From assembly GCA_003184365.1 (NCBI GenBank), contig NKYR01000067.1, positions 124,001-188,000 on the forward strand: a DNA stretch of 64,000 nucleotides, read 5' to 3'. This stretch comes from Evernia prunastri. Taxonomy: Eukaryota > Ascomycota > Lecanoromycetes > Lecanorales > Parmeliaceae. Position numbers and translations under genes: made by a program. Of this stretch, positions 47,079-59,530 are shown one piece after another. Numbering within the stretch: the first letter of the stretch is position 1; every line of letters begins with the position of its first letter. The notes under the pieces are model-generated. The model was not told where the DNA came from, ran no database searches, and worked only from the letters and a program-made list of their open reading frames with translations.

Positions 47079-48547
47079 CTAATAGTATGAATCTTCTTGC
47101 GTTGCGGCCGAAGAGGACCCCGGGAAAGATCTGGGCAGGCCACTCTGAGACTTCTCACCCTCATCGCTGCTGCTTTTATTATCATCATCCACATCGTTAA
47201 GATCAGGTGGAGCTCGCATACGCGTCAAAGTGTCGTCGTCGAGAGTCTGTAGTACAAATGACTTCGCTGCATGGATATCTCTACCTAAAGGCATGTTCGC
47301 TATGAGCGGATCGGAAGGGGGTATCAATTGCGTATTTATCTGTACCTCTATTAGGACCATCCATGGAAAAGTTCTGAGCGCAGTCTTACAGTATCATTCA
47401 TCTTGTTCCATTTCTGTTCCAGCATCTCAATCACTCTCAGTTCCTCAAACCGACCCGCGTCATTTCCCCAGTCCTCGCCCCTTTCTATCTTCTTGTCTTC
47501 TCTCCGCTCGGTCCAGTCTTTCTTGAACTTTGCGAAGCCTTTCATCTTTGATTCCTCATCCTTTATACCTCCGAAGCCCAATTGCTTTTTACCTCCAGTG
47601 AGCCATGCAATTCCCCGCCCAGTCTCACCCCCCAAGTCTGCATCAATGCCAAAGAATCGGCACGCTTTTCCTCTCGATGTTCTTTTAAGATCTTTGACAT
47701 ACTTGATCAGAGATTCATCTATCCGGCGCGAGGCGCTCAGCATGGCCTCGGCTTTTCCAGCGTGTTCCGCCGCTGCAAGACACAGTCTTGCAAATAAATG
47801 AGCTCGCACCTTTGGTAAATCTGGGGGCTTGACCATCCAATCCTTGTCATTCTTGTTGCGATCTTGAGCGACAACTGCAGGATATGGGTCATCTTTTAAC
47901 ACGGCCAGAAGGGTAGCTTCGGCGACTGCCAATGCGGCAAGGCCGCCTTGTGTTTGAGCTAGAGTCTCCAAAACTGCAGAAGAGGCATCTAGTTCGGCGG
48001 ATCGCGAGGCTAGATAATTGTGAATCGATGTCGCATGCAGAAGCTGCTTGGTGGCAGTGGTGACGATTGCTGTCCTCAGTTCAGCAGTAGGAGTGATTGC
48101 TCCATACAGGGCCGAAAGCTGCGCTCTTGCTTGCAGCGAATAAGCATACGCGAGTGTATTTAGAACGAACGAAACCTCAAAGTCTAGCCCTTTGCGCTTG
48201 ACCCTAGGAGGCTCTCGTCCTGGGATTGTAGCTGCCAATGTAGTCCGCCATTCCACGTCGATCTCTTTCATGAGCGCCAGATCTATCTCTTCCCCATTGA
48301 CCGTTCTTCCACACAATGCAGCCTCTAGCGTAAGCAGGTAGGGTAAATAGTCGTCAAGAGCAGATAGGATGGTGCTCAAGTTGGAAGTTCTGGACGAGGG
48401 AGGAAGATGTTTATGATTCTTCAGTAGACTTCGGAGCACACCTCGATAGGTCGAGGCAGTCAACAGCAACGAAGGATGAGTCGTACTATTAGCGAAAGAT
48501 GAGAAATGGAGAGCCGAAGTGGTGGGCAAAGTAAATGCGAAAGGCAT
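47079..48547 (-). CDS. palC: pH-response regulator PalC (BRO1 domain)
   Basis: Two exons join as complement(47079..47339, 47390..48547), 472 residues, divisible by three, the usual PalC size. The 50-bp intron has donor GTAAGA and joins KMNDT to INTQLIPPSDPLIANMP. The start MPFAFTLPTTSALHFS and LTASTYRGVLRSLLKNHK are typical. A BRO1 domain fills most of exon 1 (DYLPYLLTLEAALCG, VSFVLNTLAYAYSLQARAQL, LLAVLKDDPYPAVVAQDRN, VRAHLFARLCLAAAEHA, KACRFFGIDADLGGETG). The C-terminal LPLGRDIHAAKSF-like segment is also conserved. Family knowledge: PalC sits at cortical pH-sensing sites, links PalH/PalF to ESCRT-III (Vps32) and is needed for PacC activation at alkaline pH. It converges with the complex I gene 200 bp away. 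Confidence 0.95.
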
Positions 48548-48991
48548 GTTGTCTCATGTAGGATAGGGGACAGGCAAAATGGGAAGTGACAGTAGTATTA
48601 GGATGTGGAGAAGAGGAGCATCAATGAGGAAGGTTTTGATACTCTTTCTAAAGTCATTCTCAGTACAAAAGACAGAGTCACGAATACCAGAACGATATCT
48701 CAAATGCTAGACATTTCATCTTCTTTCGCGCACTTTTTCACCCTACCTACCCTGCATCTCGAGCCACCAGGTTGCGCGCACTTCGGATCTTACCTCGGAC
48801 TCATCCTCGGATCAACACCCCATCCTCTTGCTGAGCCTCGGCCGTCCTTTCTAATTGGGCCCTTGCAACCTTACGAGGTACTCCTGCCTCTCATTGATAA
48901 ACGTACGAGCGGCTTCAAGACTACCAAAGCCTATTCTGCACAAATTGATGAGCTTCACGTAAAGTCACGGGTCCAGTCTCCAAGACGCGCC
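48548..48991. promoter_or_regulatory. Divergent promoter between palC and the Mis18-like gene
   Basis: The region separates the palC ATG (48547, minus) and the proposed ATG of the next gene (48992, plus). A plus-strand frame open through here starts only at GTG or an internal ATG and looks unlike the downstream protein, so it is treated as leader. Confidence 0.5.
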
Positions 48992-50706
48992 ATGGCCATG
49001 GCTAGAGCAGAAACCATAAGTTGCCATTGCAATGAATGCAATACTCTGATATGTGTTTCACTAAACAATTGGGTCGAGGTTTCAAATTCTTACTCAACTT
49101 ATGGGCGTCCTGGGACTTTCAAGGATGCAGGCCTGGAACAGGTAGAGCAGATCCGGGAGGGATCCAAGGGCTCCCAACTAGAGGGTTGCCTAGTGAAACC
49201 ATTGCGATGTTCCAGTTGCAAGATGCCGTTGGGGATGAGGTGCGTGGAGGCACCGGTCGAGAAGGGCGCCAACGTGTGAGCACAGTTTTCGTTACGGTAC
49301 TGTTCCTAGCAAAGACAATGGTTCACTGTACCAGCTTTGCTATCGATCTCCGTCAGGTTGCTTTACAATCCCCGAAAGACTAATTTACTTGGAGAAAGAC
49401 TTCCGAACTGTGGCTTGCCTATATCATGAGGGACTGACTTTCCCCCTCTAGTAACCGCAGCTATCTAAAGCTTACCAAGATGGCAATGAAGTCTGTTACA
49501 TCGGGCATTCTTGTCAAGGCAAAATTCAAGCAACGGCAGAGTGGTGATCTGGAGACTGCCACAGCAAACGCTTCGGCTCGCAAGCCGAATGTCCCGGCGC
49601 TGACAACGTCCAAGAAGCGTTCAGCAGCCCGAAAAGATACCGCAGCATCTTCTTCGGATAAAGTCTTCGATTTGGCCATTGGATCAAACTTTGATCCTCT
49701 GCCAATTCTCGAGGAGCAAAGAAAAGACATTGACCATATTCTGACCAGTGTATACATCATGCAGCAAGATATGATCTCTCTGCAGAAAGATGTCAGGGAA
49801 TTGCAGAATAGCAGAAACCAGACATCTCAAGATATTGCTGCAGACGTCGATCTACTCACAGATGGGATCACAAAAGTCGGCAGCAGTCTATCCGAGCTTG
49901 ACACACTCAAGGTCGAGATGAAATTGATGCAGCAGCGTATCAAGCGTATGGAGGGTTCGAGATCAACAGGGCGGCAGTCACTTAGAGTACTAGATTCTGC
50001 GCGGGTATCGAGACCAACATCGCCTACGATTGACGAAGTAGTAACTTCACACAACGATGGACCATCAAATGCTTCGCTCTCCTCAGGCACTCGACACCCT
50101 TTGTCCGTACACCTTAACGGCTCTTCTGAAACACGGAAAACTGCCTCTGAGAGACATGATCTGGTGGATGGAAGCAATTTACCATTCCAAGGTCTTCGAT
50201 TAGATTCCAAAGCCAAAACGTTACCACAGCAGAAATCGTCTACTACAAAGCCAAGGACGTCTATCAACGGCACTGCCAGCAAAGGAATCCTTGTGCCCCC
50301 TCCCAAAACACCGCACAGGGAGGCAGACCAGAATGTTAATAGGCGTAGGAGCTCAGCCGCCACTGATGTTGCTTTTCCTTTCGCGGCACCGACATCAGTC
50401 AAGGGTACTATGAATTCGATCAGGCTCCCAAAAGTTGCATTTCAGACGCAAGCTGCTTCTACTGGCTTTTATCATAACCACCAAGAAGATCATACGTACG
50501 ATGATGAGCTAGTCGACGATATCAGACCACAATCGTCGACTAAATCGCTTACTGGAAATGTTCGACGGCCAGCGAGCACGACTGCTCATTCCCGCCCAGA
50601 TCGAACCATCCAACGCCCAACGCCAGAAAGGCGTGCCAAGGCGCCCGCCCTCGCCCGAACCCAGCAACGAGCACAGATCGGCTCGCAGCCACGCCGACCA
50701 CCATGA
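48992..50706 (+). CDS. Mis18/Yippee-like zinc protein with coiled coil; exon structure tentative
   Basis: Proposed exons are 48992..49239, 49286..49327 and 49452..50706 (514 residues). The start is a strong context ATGGCCATGG. Exon 1 encodes a zinc module with the Mis18/Yippee spacing: ISCHCNECNTLICVS, then REGSKGSQLEGC, then LRCSSCKMPLG; the intron at 49240..49285 makes this continue as LGMSFRYGTVPSKDNGS. The second intron ends in a textbook acceptor (CTGAC then CCCCCTCTAG) and leads to NRSYLKLTKMAMKSV. A coiled coil follows (EEQRKDIDHILTSVYIMQQDM, LQKDVRELQ) and a long Ser/Pro-rich tail. Family knowledge: Mis18 proteins prime centromeres for CENP-A loading. The 3' end is uncertain: a second frame with a natural-looking C-terminus (GYLLMADGTRNPYSVKNLN) stops at 51004 and may be joined by an unplaced intron. 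The region could also be two genes. Confidence 0.55.
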
Positions 50707-51561
50707 TAGTAAGCGCCGCAAGACCACCGCTCTCGATGCCAACGCTCCAAGCACTTCGATCTTGGTCACCGAATCTCGAGAGCCAGGATCTAGGAGCGAT
50801 CGACGCCGCGAGGAACACGTTGTCGTTAGAGTCAATGGAGCGGTTGATGGGAAATCCGTAGGAGGTCAGGCCTTGGAGAAGAAGCCAATAAAGAGGACCG
50901 GAGTGAGGGATAAACAGGGCTATCTGCTGATGGCAGATGGCACGAGGAACCCTTATTCTGTGAAGAACTTGAATACTTGGAAGAGAAGGATGGGGGAGGC
51001 GTAGTCGTCCGGATGAACGATTGGAGGTTAGGGATTCTGTATGTCGATACTTTGAAGGAATGGATTGTGATCCTATATAGTATCATATGGGGCTTTTGCT
51101 ATCTGAGTGAGGAGGCAATACTATGCGACTACATATTATTTAACACAGTATAATGACAGATTAGTATTATAAGATGAGAGCTATACTTGCTGGCTACCGC
51201 GGTAAATGAACATAGAGTGCTACGCCTAGATTCTTGAACTCGAACCCTACAGCATGCTTCACATTCAACCCACTGCATCAGATTCGAGCGATTGTAGGTT
51301 GCTTCATTGATCTAACACACTTTGCATGCTATGCTGTTTTAACAGTCACGACTCGCTGAAATCACTAAACCTCCTTCATTCTCGCATGATCGCTTCGCTC
51401 GCTCACAAACATGCATGCATGCAACCTCAACCATTACACACAAGGAAACCATACCCGTCGAACCCCGCCGGCAGGACCAACAGGCAGGCGAAAAAGAGCC
51501 GTACTAGTAGAAAGGTGGGCCATGGACCCCCAAACCACACCGCGACTCGACCCCGTACGTC
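50707..51561. other. 3' region between convergent genes; possible alternative C-terminus to 51004
   Basis: An open frame continues in another phase to TAG at about 51004 and may be the true last exon of the Mis18-like gene. From 51005 to 51561 the DNA is AT-rich and holds no gene; it should contain both polyadenylation sites. Confidence 0.5.
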
Positions 51562-54500
51562 CTAACTCTCGGCGGTAGTGTTTGCAGTGCTGAGAGTAGC
51601 CTCGTCGACCTCGCGACCCTTCCCCTTATCCTTGCTCGCCCCGAGCGCGGCGGTGCTCTCGCGGCTCTTGCGGTCCTCGGCCACCTTGAACTTGTCCTTT
51701 TCGACCTCGACGATGAACGCCTTCTCCCCCGGCTTCCGGATGTTCTTGCTGAGGCCGACGAAGAACTCGCAGCGGAAGCGGAGGTACTCCTTGTCCCGCG
51801 CCGAGCTGGCGCCGTGCTTGGGCTCCACGACCGTGATCTCGTCTCCCGTCCGGAGTCGGCCCCACAGGTACTCCCCTTTTCCTTTCTTCAGCTTCACGCC
51901 GTTGACCCGCACGTACAGGGACGCGCGTGTGCATAAGATCGCCTCGAGCTTGGGGTGGTTCATCCAGTCCGTCTTGCCGGCGTCGATGTCCGCCTCGATG
52001 CCTGGGTACCACATCTGGATGTCGAGGGCTTGCTTGGGGATACGGTCTTCTTTGGGGTTGGGGTGAACGAAGGTGGAGTCGGGTTTGCGGCCGTAGGTGG
52101 TCAGTCTCTCCGTGATGTAGATGGCGGGTGTATGGATGGAGCCCCGTGTGGGCTGGAGGTTGCCGAAGCGGAGGGGAGGCTTGACAAAAGATGCTGTAGC
52201 CGTCGAGGCAAGGTGAGCGGTCGCGTCGTAAATCGCGCTGGCGGTCATGGGTTGGTGAGTGGCAGAAGTCGCGTCCGCGTGCGAAGATGCGGGACGTGAG
52301 GACGCTCGAGAGATGGGCCCAGAGGTGGCGCGAGATGCGGCTTTGGCCGCTTTCTTGGCTTTGGCGACAGCGAGGGCTTCTTCGAGACGTAAGACTTCAT
52401 CGTCACTATCGCCGTCATCTCGCATAATGATGTCATCGCCTGCTCCAAAGTGTTGAGATGACTCGCGGCTGTTGAACGCGGTCGATGGCAGGTCGTAATT
52501 GCTCATGTGTGCTACACGTGACTGTTGACCATCTTGATCTCCATCGTAGTTGCTGCCTCGTGAGCCAGGTCCGAACATTGGAGACAAGCTCTTCTGTCTA
52601 AGGTCTTCGATGGACGCGCGACGCACAGAAGAATATCCATCGAACATGTTGGGCTGCTCGCCAGGCGGGTGTTCAACACCAGCAGTCTTGGATCGTTTAG
52701 AAGCTCCTCCGATCTCGGGAGGTAGCATATCTTGGCTAGAAGACTTGGAGACAGGTCGAGAAGACGTGGAATCGGCCTCTTTGGACGTTGCCGGAGTGGC
52801 GTGCTTGACGTTCTCCGCTTGAGCAGGCGCGCCAGATCGAGTAGACGCCATGTTGAGCCGACTGACAAGTGCCTCGGTGCCAAGCAGACTGGGCGCACCT
52901 TCGCTATGAGTAAGAACAGGTAAACGTTGCGAATGCTGAACGTTATTTTGTGTTGTCCCTCGATTGGTGTTTGGCTGATGATCGACGTGGGTAGTGAACA
53001 AATTCGCCACGCTAGCGCCTTTGTGGCTACTAGCACGAGAATCATCGTTAAGACCTTCAGAAGACGTGTCGTAGCTTCCTGATTCTTGTCCATGTATCAG
53101 CAACGCGCGATTACCCTCTAAACCAAGGGCGCCAGAGCTAGCAAGTGCAGATGCTCCGATTTCTCCAAATAACCGATTTGTCTGCGCCACTGGCATGAGC
53201 GGTGGCGGACCATCCATATCGGGCAGTGGTCGATCGGCCCAGGCGTCAGCCTGTTCATGGTTTCTAGCGACCATAGAGGCCGTCTCCCCCCATACATTCC
53301 GCGTCTTGTCTGGAACCCAGGCACGGGCACGTTTGGAGGCTCGAGGGTCCTCCGTTGTGTCCCCGACCGGGCCTTTCGCCGTCTCTTCTTCCTCATCGCC
53401 AATGCTTAGCTGGGACGCATGGTCGTGCAGAAAGCGCTCGGTGGGGTCGCTGAGAACACAATCAGGCGCATCTGCCGGGCCTTCAGCTTCGAGATGCCAT
53501 GGATGCTCCAACAATTCCTCGTCGGAAGCACGTTCGGATGCATCCGTCACGAGCATCAGAGACAGAAAGTCAATGGCCGACGCTGATACACCTACCATCT
53601 TCAAACGCTCCCAGTTCACCGGCTTGTGCATAACATTCCATAGCATATCCTCACCCTGAGGATCGTGTTTGGCCGTAAAAGGCGGCTCTTTGGAGAGCAA
53701 GTGGTAAAGCACGGCACCAAGGCCCCATACGTCAACAGAGTGCTGATATGGGAACGTGTGATCATACCTGTTACGATGTAATCAGTACGGCATGTCCTAT
53801 AACGAGCCTAGTCTTTACTTACTTTGGATTTGGACGCGAACGCTTAGTTGGCACAGAGGCTTTGACTCTCTGATATCCCGGGTAGACCTCAGGGGCACAG
53901 TACATCATTGTACCGCAGAAAGTCTTGAGGAAAGTTTCGCTGTCGGCGACGATTTTCGAGAGTCCAAAATCAGATAGCTTGAAAACGAAAGGACAGTCGC
54001 TTTCCATTAGGATGTTGTCGGGCTTCAAGTCGCGGTGGGTGATGCCGCGCCTGTGCAAGTAGTCGATAGCTTGCAAAATCTGCCGAGCGACATGCTTGCC
54101 CATATACTCGGGCATCGGAGACTCACGACGCATCCATGTGCTGAGGTCTCCAAGGCGAACGAATTCCATAACAATGAAAAGCCATTGTGATGTCTCGTGA
54201 TGGTCGACGTACTTTACAATGTTCGGCTGGCAGCGTATTAGTTTTGCCACTTCTTGTGAGAGGACAAGAGCACTTACGTGTCTCAAACCCTTGATGACGT
54301 TAAGCTCATTGTAGATTTTGCTTGAAAGGCTTCCTTCTTTGGCAAGACGCTTTTTATCCAACTGTTTCACAGCGAACACTACACCATCTCTCTTCGACGA
54401 TAACTTGTACACGTTTGCAAAGGCTCCAGAGCCAATGAAGCCAACGACGTTGTACTTAGCACCGCCATTCCAGTACATGCCATGATAATTGCCTGCAGTC

Positions 54501-55433
54501 GCAGCAGCCAGGAGGGAAGGGTGGGGAGACGAATGTGTCTCAACACCCTGGGGCAAGGCGTGCATGGGGACCTGCTTTTACGTCAGGAATTGTGGCAGCA
54601 CTGAGCGATTTGGAGCTTGAAAAACTCACTGGAAGAATGTCAGGAGCGTTGCCATTTTTCGTAGCTTCAGCAATGAACCTATGTTGTCGTTCGGCTTGCT
54701 CGACACATTTGATATATGCAAAACAATTCTGATTGTACTTCTCTTGTCCAAGTTCACTTCTTGCAGGAATTTTGACACTGAATCTGATAGACTGCCCATA
54801 CTGCTTTCCCCGGAGAGGAAGCTCAATAGTGTCACCATTGCAAAGGGTATGCTGTGATTCGCGATTGGGTTCTAAGGATTTGGTCTTAGGGCCATGCAAG
54901 ACGACGTTATCAACGATTGTACCATTGACGGAAGTGTCCTCGATCATGAGACTTCCATTGTTTTTCATGAAGATTCGAAAATGTCTGTTGCTGAGCATGT
55001 TGTTGTCGTTGTCGCTGAGCAACAAGTCACACCTCGCAGGGTTCCGGCCGAATGTAAAACCCAGACCAAGATTGTGAACCTTTGAGGAAAAGCGAAGGGC
55101 GATATCTTTGGTAGGTCCGTCCAACACGGAATGGCTTGAATCAGAACGCTTGTTATGTGAGATTTCTGGATCGTCAGGATCATCACTCGGTCGTATGTCG
55201 CCTCCGGTGATCATATCTTCATCAGGAGCTTCGTATACGTGGGACATACCGTGATTCTGCAGAATGTGTTGATGTGCTCCTTTAGCAGTGAGCTCGACAG
55301 CCGCATGGGCCGCCGGCGACGTTGGAAGAAGGATACAAATGATATCGGATTCATCTTGCATACTTAGTATGCTGTCAAATCCTTCTTTACGCACGACAGG
55401 CTGAGTAGCAGGTTGAGTGCATTTTTCCTCCAT
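51562..55433 (-). CDS. DNA-damage checkpoint kinase, Rad53/Cds1 (Chk2) type, with FHA domains at both ends
   Basis: Four exons join as complement(51562..53767, 53823..54226, 54278..54571, 54630..55433), 1235 residues, divisible by three; introns are 51-58 bp. An FHA domain sits at about 105-200 with the phosphothreonine-binding positions in TFGRN (Gly129-Arg130), SNRHF (148-152) and SVNGT (168-172). The protein kinase domain starts near 310: GFIGSGAFANVY, FAVKQL with the ATP lysine, HRDLKPDN (430-432), DFG at 452-454, CAPEVYPGY, then VDVWGLG. The second half is long, Ser-rich and acidic. Near 1060-1170 an FHA-like module appears (LTTYGRKPDSTF, ALDIQMW, LYVRVNG), so the layout is FHA-kinase-FHA as in budding yeast Rad53. 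It should be activated by ATM/ATR-type kinases. Which of the two Chk2 paralogues of filamentous fungi it represents is not settled. Confidence 0.88.
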
Positions 55434-55599
55434 GGCGTCAAAATGTTTGTACCGAGAAGACTCTATCGGTAGTCGGCCGTTGCAATTGATATTGATCCCT
55501 CCTTTGTGTAGTGCCTAAGACCAAGACCATTTCAAGTCAGCAATACGCACTGTCTGTGAGACATAGATGGGGAAGGCTTGATACGTCACACAGCAGTGA

Positions 55600-56199
55600 T
55601 CATGGCCGTGAAGAATCAAGGCAAGTCCGAAACACGTTTCGTTGTAGGAACGGAGGATGGTGTCGTAGACTTACGACACGATCTTTGAGACGTTTTGTAA
55701 GCCGAGTGCCTCCTACTATTATCTCAGTGTCACAAGAAGACGAGCTGCTATAGGCGTCGTTAAAGACTCTGTCATTGACCTCTTCTCGATGGACACGGTC
55801 AAAGCGGTTAACGCGACTGTCGATATCCTTGCTGTTGTCAAGGTTGCGCTCACTGGGATTAACAAGCTCGTCACCACTAAGGTCCCAGTCACTGGGTTGA
55901 GCGGCGTTAGTATCGCCGGGGTCGAGATCACAGTAATCTCCAGTAGGTAACTGGGACGAGAGCTCTGAGTAGTCTAGGTCACCAAAAGGCAAATCCTGGC
56001 GGTAGAATACGTCAGGCTGGCTATCAGGTATCTCAGATGGCAGGTAGGGATCAGGCTGGCTATCCGGAATTTCGGCCGGAAGATCTGAGCGTGTGCTCTG
56101 GCACTCTTCATACTGGTCAGCGTTGTCTTCTTCGTGGAGCGAGAAACGAGAGCGATAGCGGTCTGCTCGGTCAAGGTTGTTACGAGCGATGAAAGACAT
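55600..56199 (-). CDS. Small acidic hypothetical protein
   Basis: A frame of 199 residues starts at ATG 56199. It is rich in Asp, Ser, Arg and Glu and has two copies of an IPDSQPD-type unit (AEIPDSQPDPYLP, SEIPDSQPDVFY). The only segment that looks folded is EIIVGGTRLTKRLKDRV near residue 170. A GTAAGT donor directly follows KDRVV (about 55674), so the real C-terminus may be a short exon closer to 55500 instead of the frame shown. No domain is recognised. Its promoter faces the 56.2-58.7 kb gap, and it is head-to-tail with the checkpoint kinase gene. Confidence 0.5.
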   Translation of the reverse strand: MSFIARNNLDRADRYRSRFSLHEEDNADQYEECQSTRSDLPAEIPDSQPDPYLPSEIPDSQPDVFYRQDLPFGDLDYSELSSQLPTGDYCDLDPGDTNAAQPSDWDLSGDELVNPSERNLDNSKDIDSRVNRFDRVHREEVNDRVFNDAYSSSSSCDTEIIVGGTRLTKRLKDRVVSLRHHPPFLQRNVFRTCLDSSRP

Positions 56200-58756
56200 T
56201 GTTGCAAGATGGTAATGCTACTTTGTGCGTTGTGGTGGGGTAGTGTCAGGCGAGTACGGAGGCCGCAGGGTGAGGTAGGTGAGGTAGTACGGCACCACTT
56301 CTGCGATCTGCCGAGTGGCAACGATATGTGTAGAGCTTGAAGCAAAGTATCTGAAGGCCTCTAAGGCCAGCTTGGATGGAGAAGAGGTTGATGGAAGAGG
56401 TGCTGGGGAAGGTGGTAGGTAGGAGTTTTAAGGGAGGAAGAAAAGTGAAATGAGATCTGTGGGCATACATAGCAACGACCCCAGTCACACAAAATCGGTC
56501 TAACCTCGGGCAATGGTAACCAATAGTTCTCAGTATCTTTCTTTCCAAAAATCTTCCCCAACCATCAATCATAGCACCACATAACCTTTAGCTGTACGTT
56601 CCCTTTCCGACGGCTCTATCCCCTTATCCTCTTGCCGCGCTGTCCGAGTCTTGAAGCTAACTCTCATGCAGTCCTAGTGATGACATTGCAACAATGCCCT
56701 CCAGCGAACGGGTTCGATTACCATGAATCCAAACTCAATCAGCTCAAGAGGAGCATGGGCCCTTTTATACTGAATTGCTTCCCCCCCTTAGAGCTACTGA
56801 CAATAAATCTCCAGAACACTCTGACAGCAATCTTGACCTTTTCAGAGCGCATACAAAAAGAATCAGAGACGAAGACTTCGCGTAAGCAACAAGACTAGCA
56901 CAGCAATCAGAGAGAAGCCAACAGAGAGAAAGGACTGATAGCATCAACAGTACAAGCAACAATGAAGACAGACAGCAATCAGAGCAGAGCGAACCCACCA
57001 CCACTACCGCAACGGTCTCAAAGATCAAGCATCTATTTGGGTGGCTGATATGGAGGTCTGGGAAGAGAAAAAGGATGCATGCAACGAGTATATACAATAG
57101 GAAGCGAAAAGCTGAGGCTTGGAGTCATTTTTCATATAGTTTCGGGAGATCTACAAGTCTAACGTCATACGCTCTAGATCATCCACGCGCAGTGAAGTCA
57201 GCTGATCCAAGAATGATAATGGGCTGATGAGCTTCTCTACAGACATAAAGGTCAGTGGATTAGGAATGAGAAGAGCCTAATAGGATGCAGTGGTCTTGAG
57301 GAGAGTAGCTTTGTCTTTATGGCATTGCGCCCGGTGGCTACAAAGACTTCTGTCTGAACTTCCCAAGACATCATCATATCTCTCAGCAAACATGAAGAGA
57401 AGCTAACATATGTGTTTCTGCATAGCGAGGTTTGCTCCATGGAACAAGGTGGAAACCTGGTGTGTAGATGGCTTTTAGATGCCCTTTCACGGAAGCCCAA
57501 AGCACGGATGGTGCGAGCTGGTACTTCTGACTCGCCTGAGAGGCAAACTATGAAAGCATCGAACACGCGAGAGGAATTTTGAAGAAGGGGCAAGAGACTT
57601 CGATTGGTAACTTGAGCGAAGAAGGGGCCGTCGCCATGCTTTGGCCTGCAGATTCATGTCATGCTACCAAACCTTTGCCGTGTAAGGGCACATTCTGGCC
57701 GCAACTTTCGCCATTCCAATGCAATCGTCGAATCAGATGGTGCGTCACGTGGGTCGACGAGGACTGCGTACGTGTTTCCCGCAATGCTTCGCTCATTCTA
57801 GAGATAGCCCATGCTTTTAAAATATCCCGTCCAAGACCTCCATTCCAAGGACGTGTTTCCGGGCTCTGTGCATTTCTTTGCCACAGGAGACCTGAGAGCA
57901 GATGTGCCGAGTCACAAAGCTGACAGTATATGCTTGTCGATGCTCTGCAACTCTTCCTCACTTACGACTACACTCTCGTCTTGTCCGTGAGCTCATTTGA
58001 CGGGGATATTCCGTGAGGCTGTCGGTGGGCTGCCGGAGAACGATGGCACCACTACACTCCGCTGGTGGATGATCATACAAATTCAGACTTAATGCATTCG
58101 CATGCTTGGAGCATTGACAGGGATCTACGCGCCGGTGCTGTTTCGGCTCTGTTGGTCATCCTAGATTTATGCTGAGGGGCTAGATCGAGATCCGAATAGC
58201 CATTTCCTTCACGTTGCTACAGCTGCAATCATTTATAAGAGAATTTCATGCTTTTTGTGGATCAGGAATAACTGAGGAAGGAGCTTGAAGTAAAGAGAAT
58301 GCCTAATAATCCCCTTGAGCATGCTCGACAGCAGATGGACAATGACAAGAGCCAGGAGGTACGATATTCGATATCCGGGCCACGAAGCGGCAGCATCTGT
58401 CATGCGAAAGTCCAATGTATCCAACGAATTAAATAACCGGCAGTAAGTGAGGCAATCAAAGACTGCAATCGTCGACGATCGTGCCATGTATCTAAAGCAC
58501 ACCTGTACTGACGTCCAAATGCGATATGAGCCTGCGCCAAGATGCCAGCATGGATCAATCGTGTCTCCATTGAAACGGTATACGCCCTCAACAATATACC
58601 GCTCATCTCTCTTCCCTATCGACGACCACAACCACACTCTCTCATCCCCACACAATCACTCCCCTACACAGCAGCGGAGCCCACCCCCAAATCGCCCTCA
58701 CCCTTCTCCCTAGCCAGTACTGACCGTCTCTCCCACAGCGCTCCATTCACCCCACA
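56200..58756. other. Gene-poor region of 2.5 kb
   Basis: No confident gene. A plus-strand stretch at about 56950-57100 reads in a Ser/Asn-rich then basic manner (NNEDRQQSEQSEPTTTT, then SKIKHLFGWLIW) and a minus-strand stretch at 57252-57590 reads SSRVFDAFIVCLSGESEVPA. Neither has a start, splice sites or a family match. They may be gene relics. Confidence 0.4.
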
Positions 58757-59530
58757 TCAAGGGCCGAAACTGGGCATTGACGCCGCTATTCCGGATCCGC
58801 TACCACACCAGTCAGCCACCACCAGCACCGCCCGGGATTCAGTCAACTCTCCACGTACAAACTGGCCCCTCGCGTTCCGCCGCGCTTCCTCCTCCAGCGT
58901 GATCCGATCCTGTTGCGAAGCCACGACGCCCGGCTGCGGCAACACCTAAAAACACAGCCGACGTCAGCTCCTCTTCCCATCCCACCGCGCCCCATTCTCT
59001 CTCCCACGCTCACTCACATTCTTCAGCTTCCGAACCCCGCCCTCCCCATGCCCATCCATAATCCCAGCCGCTCTCCCCTCCCCCTTCTCCCCCTTAACCA
59101 TTCTCCCCCCTCCATCCGCATTCCCCACCCCCTCCCCCTCCCTCTCCCTCCCCCCCTCTCCAGACCAAACAATCCTCACCTCCCCCACCCACACCCTTCC
59201 CCCAACCCCCGCCCTCAACACATACCCCACCCGCATCCGCGCCGGATCGTACGCCGCCAGGAACCCCGCTAGCCCCACGTACGTCGTGCGGTAGACAAAG
59301 GCAGCGCAGCCGTCGTTGGTGGGTTGGATGGTGAGCGAGGGCGGCGTGCAGCTGGCGTGTATGACGCAGCCGGTGTGTCGTTGTTCTGTCGGCTTCGTGG
59401 CGGTGGTGGCGGCGGTGGGGGTGTTGGTGGGGGTGTTGGCCGTGTTGATGGCCGTGATGGGCATGTTGAACGCGGTGAATGTGTCCGGGTGGGGGAAGGA
59501 GGACATGTCGAGTACGATGGCTTCGTCCAT
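58757..59530 (-). CDS. Hypothetical protein with Gly/Glu-rich low-complexity insert
   Basis: Two exons join as complement(58757..58945, 59018..59530), 233 residues, divisible by three. The 72-bp intron has donor GTGAGT, a GCTGAC branch site and acceptor TTTTTAG, and joins RKLKN to VLPQPGVVASQQD. The N-terminal half has a Thr/Asn/Pro-rich run, then a possibly folded part (GCVIHASCTPPSLTIQPTNDG, VYRTTYVGLAGFLAAYDPARM, VGYVLRAG). It is followed by a 50-residue Gly/Glu/Arg-rich insert encoded by strongly purine-rich DNA (59085-59170). The second exon is regular and charged (TLEEEARRNARGQFVRGEL). No family recognised. Canonical splice sites and phase support a real gene. Confidence 0.55.
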
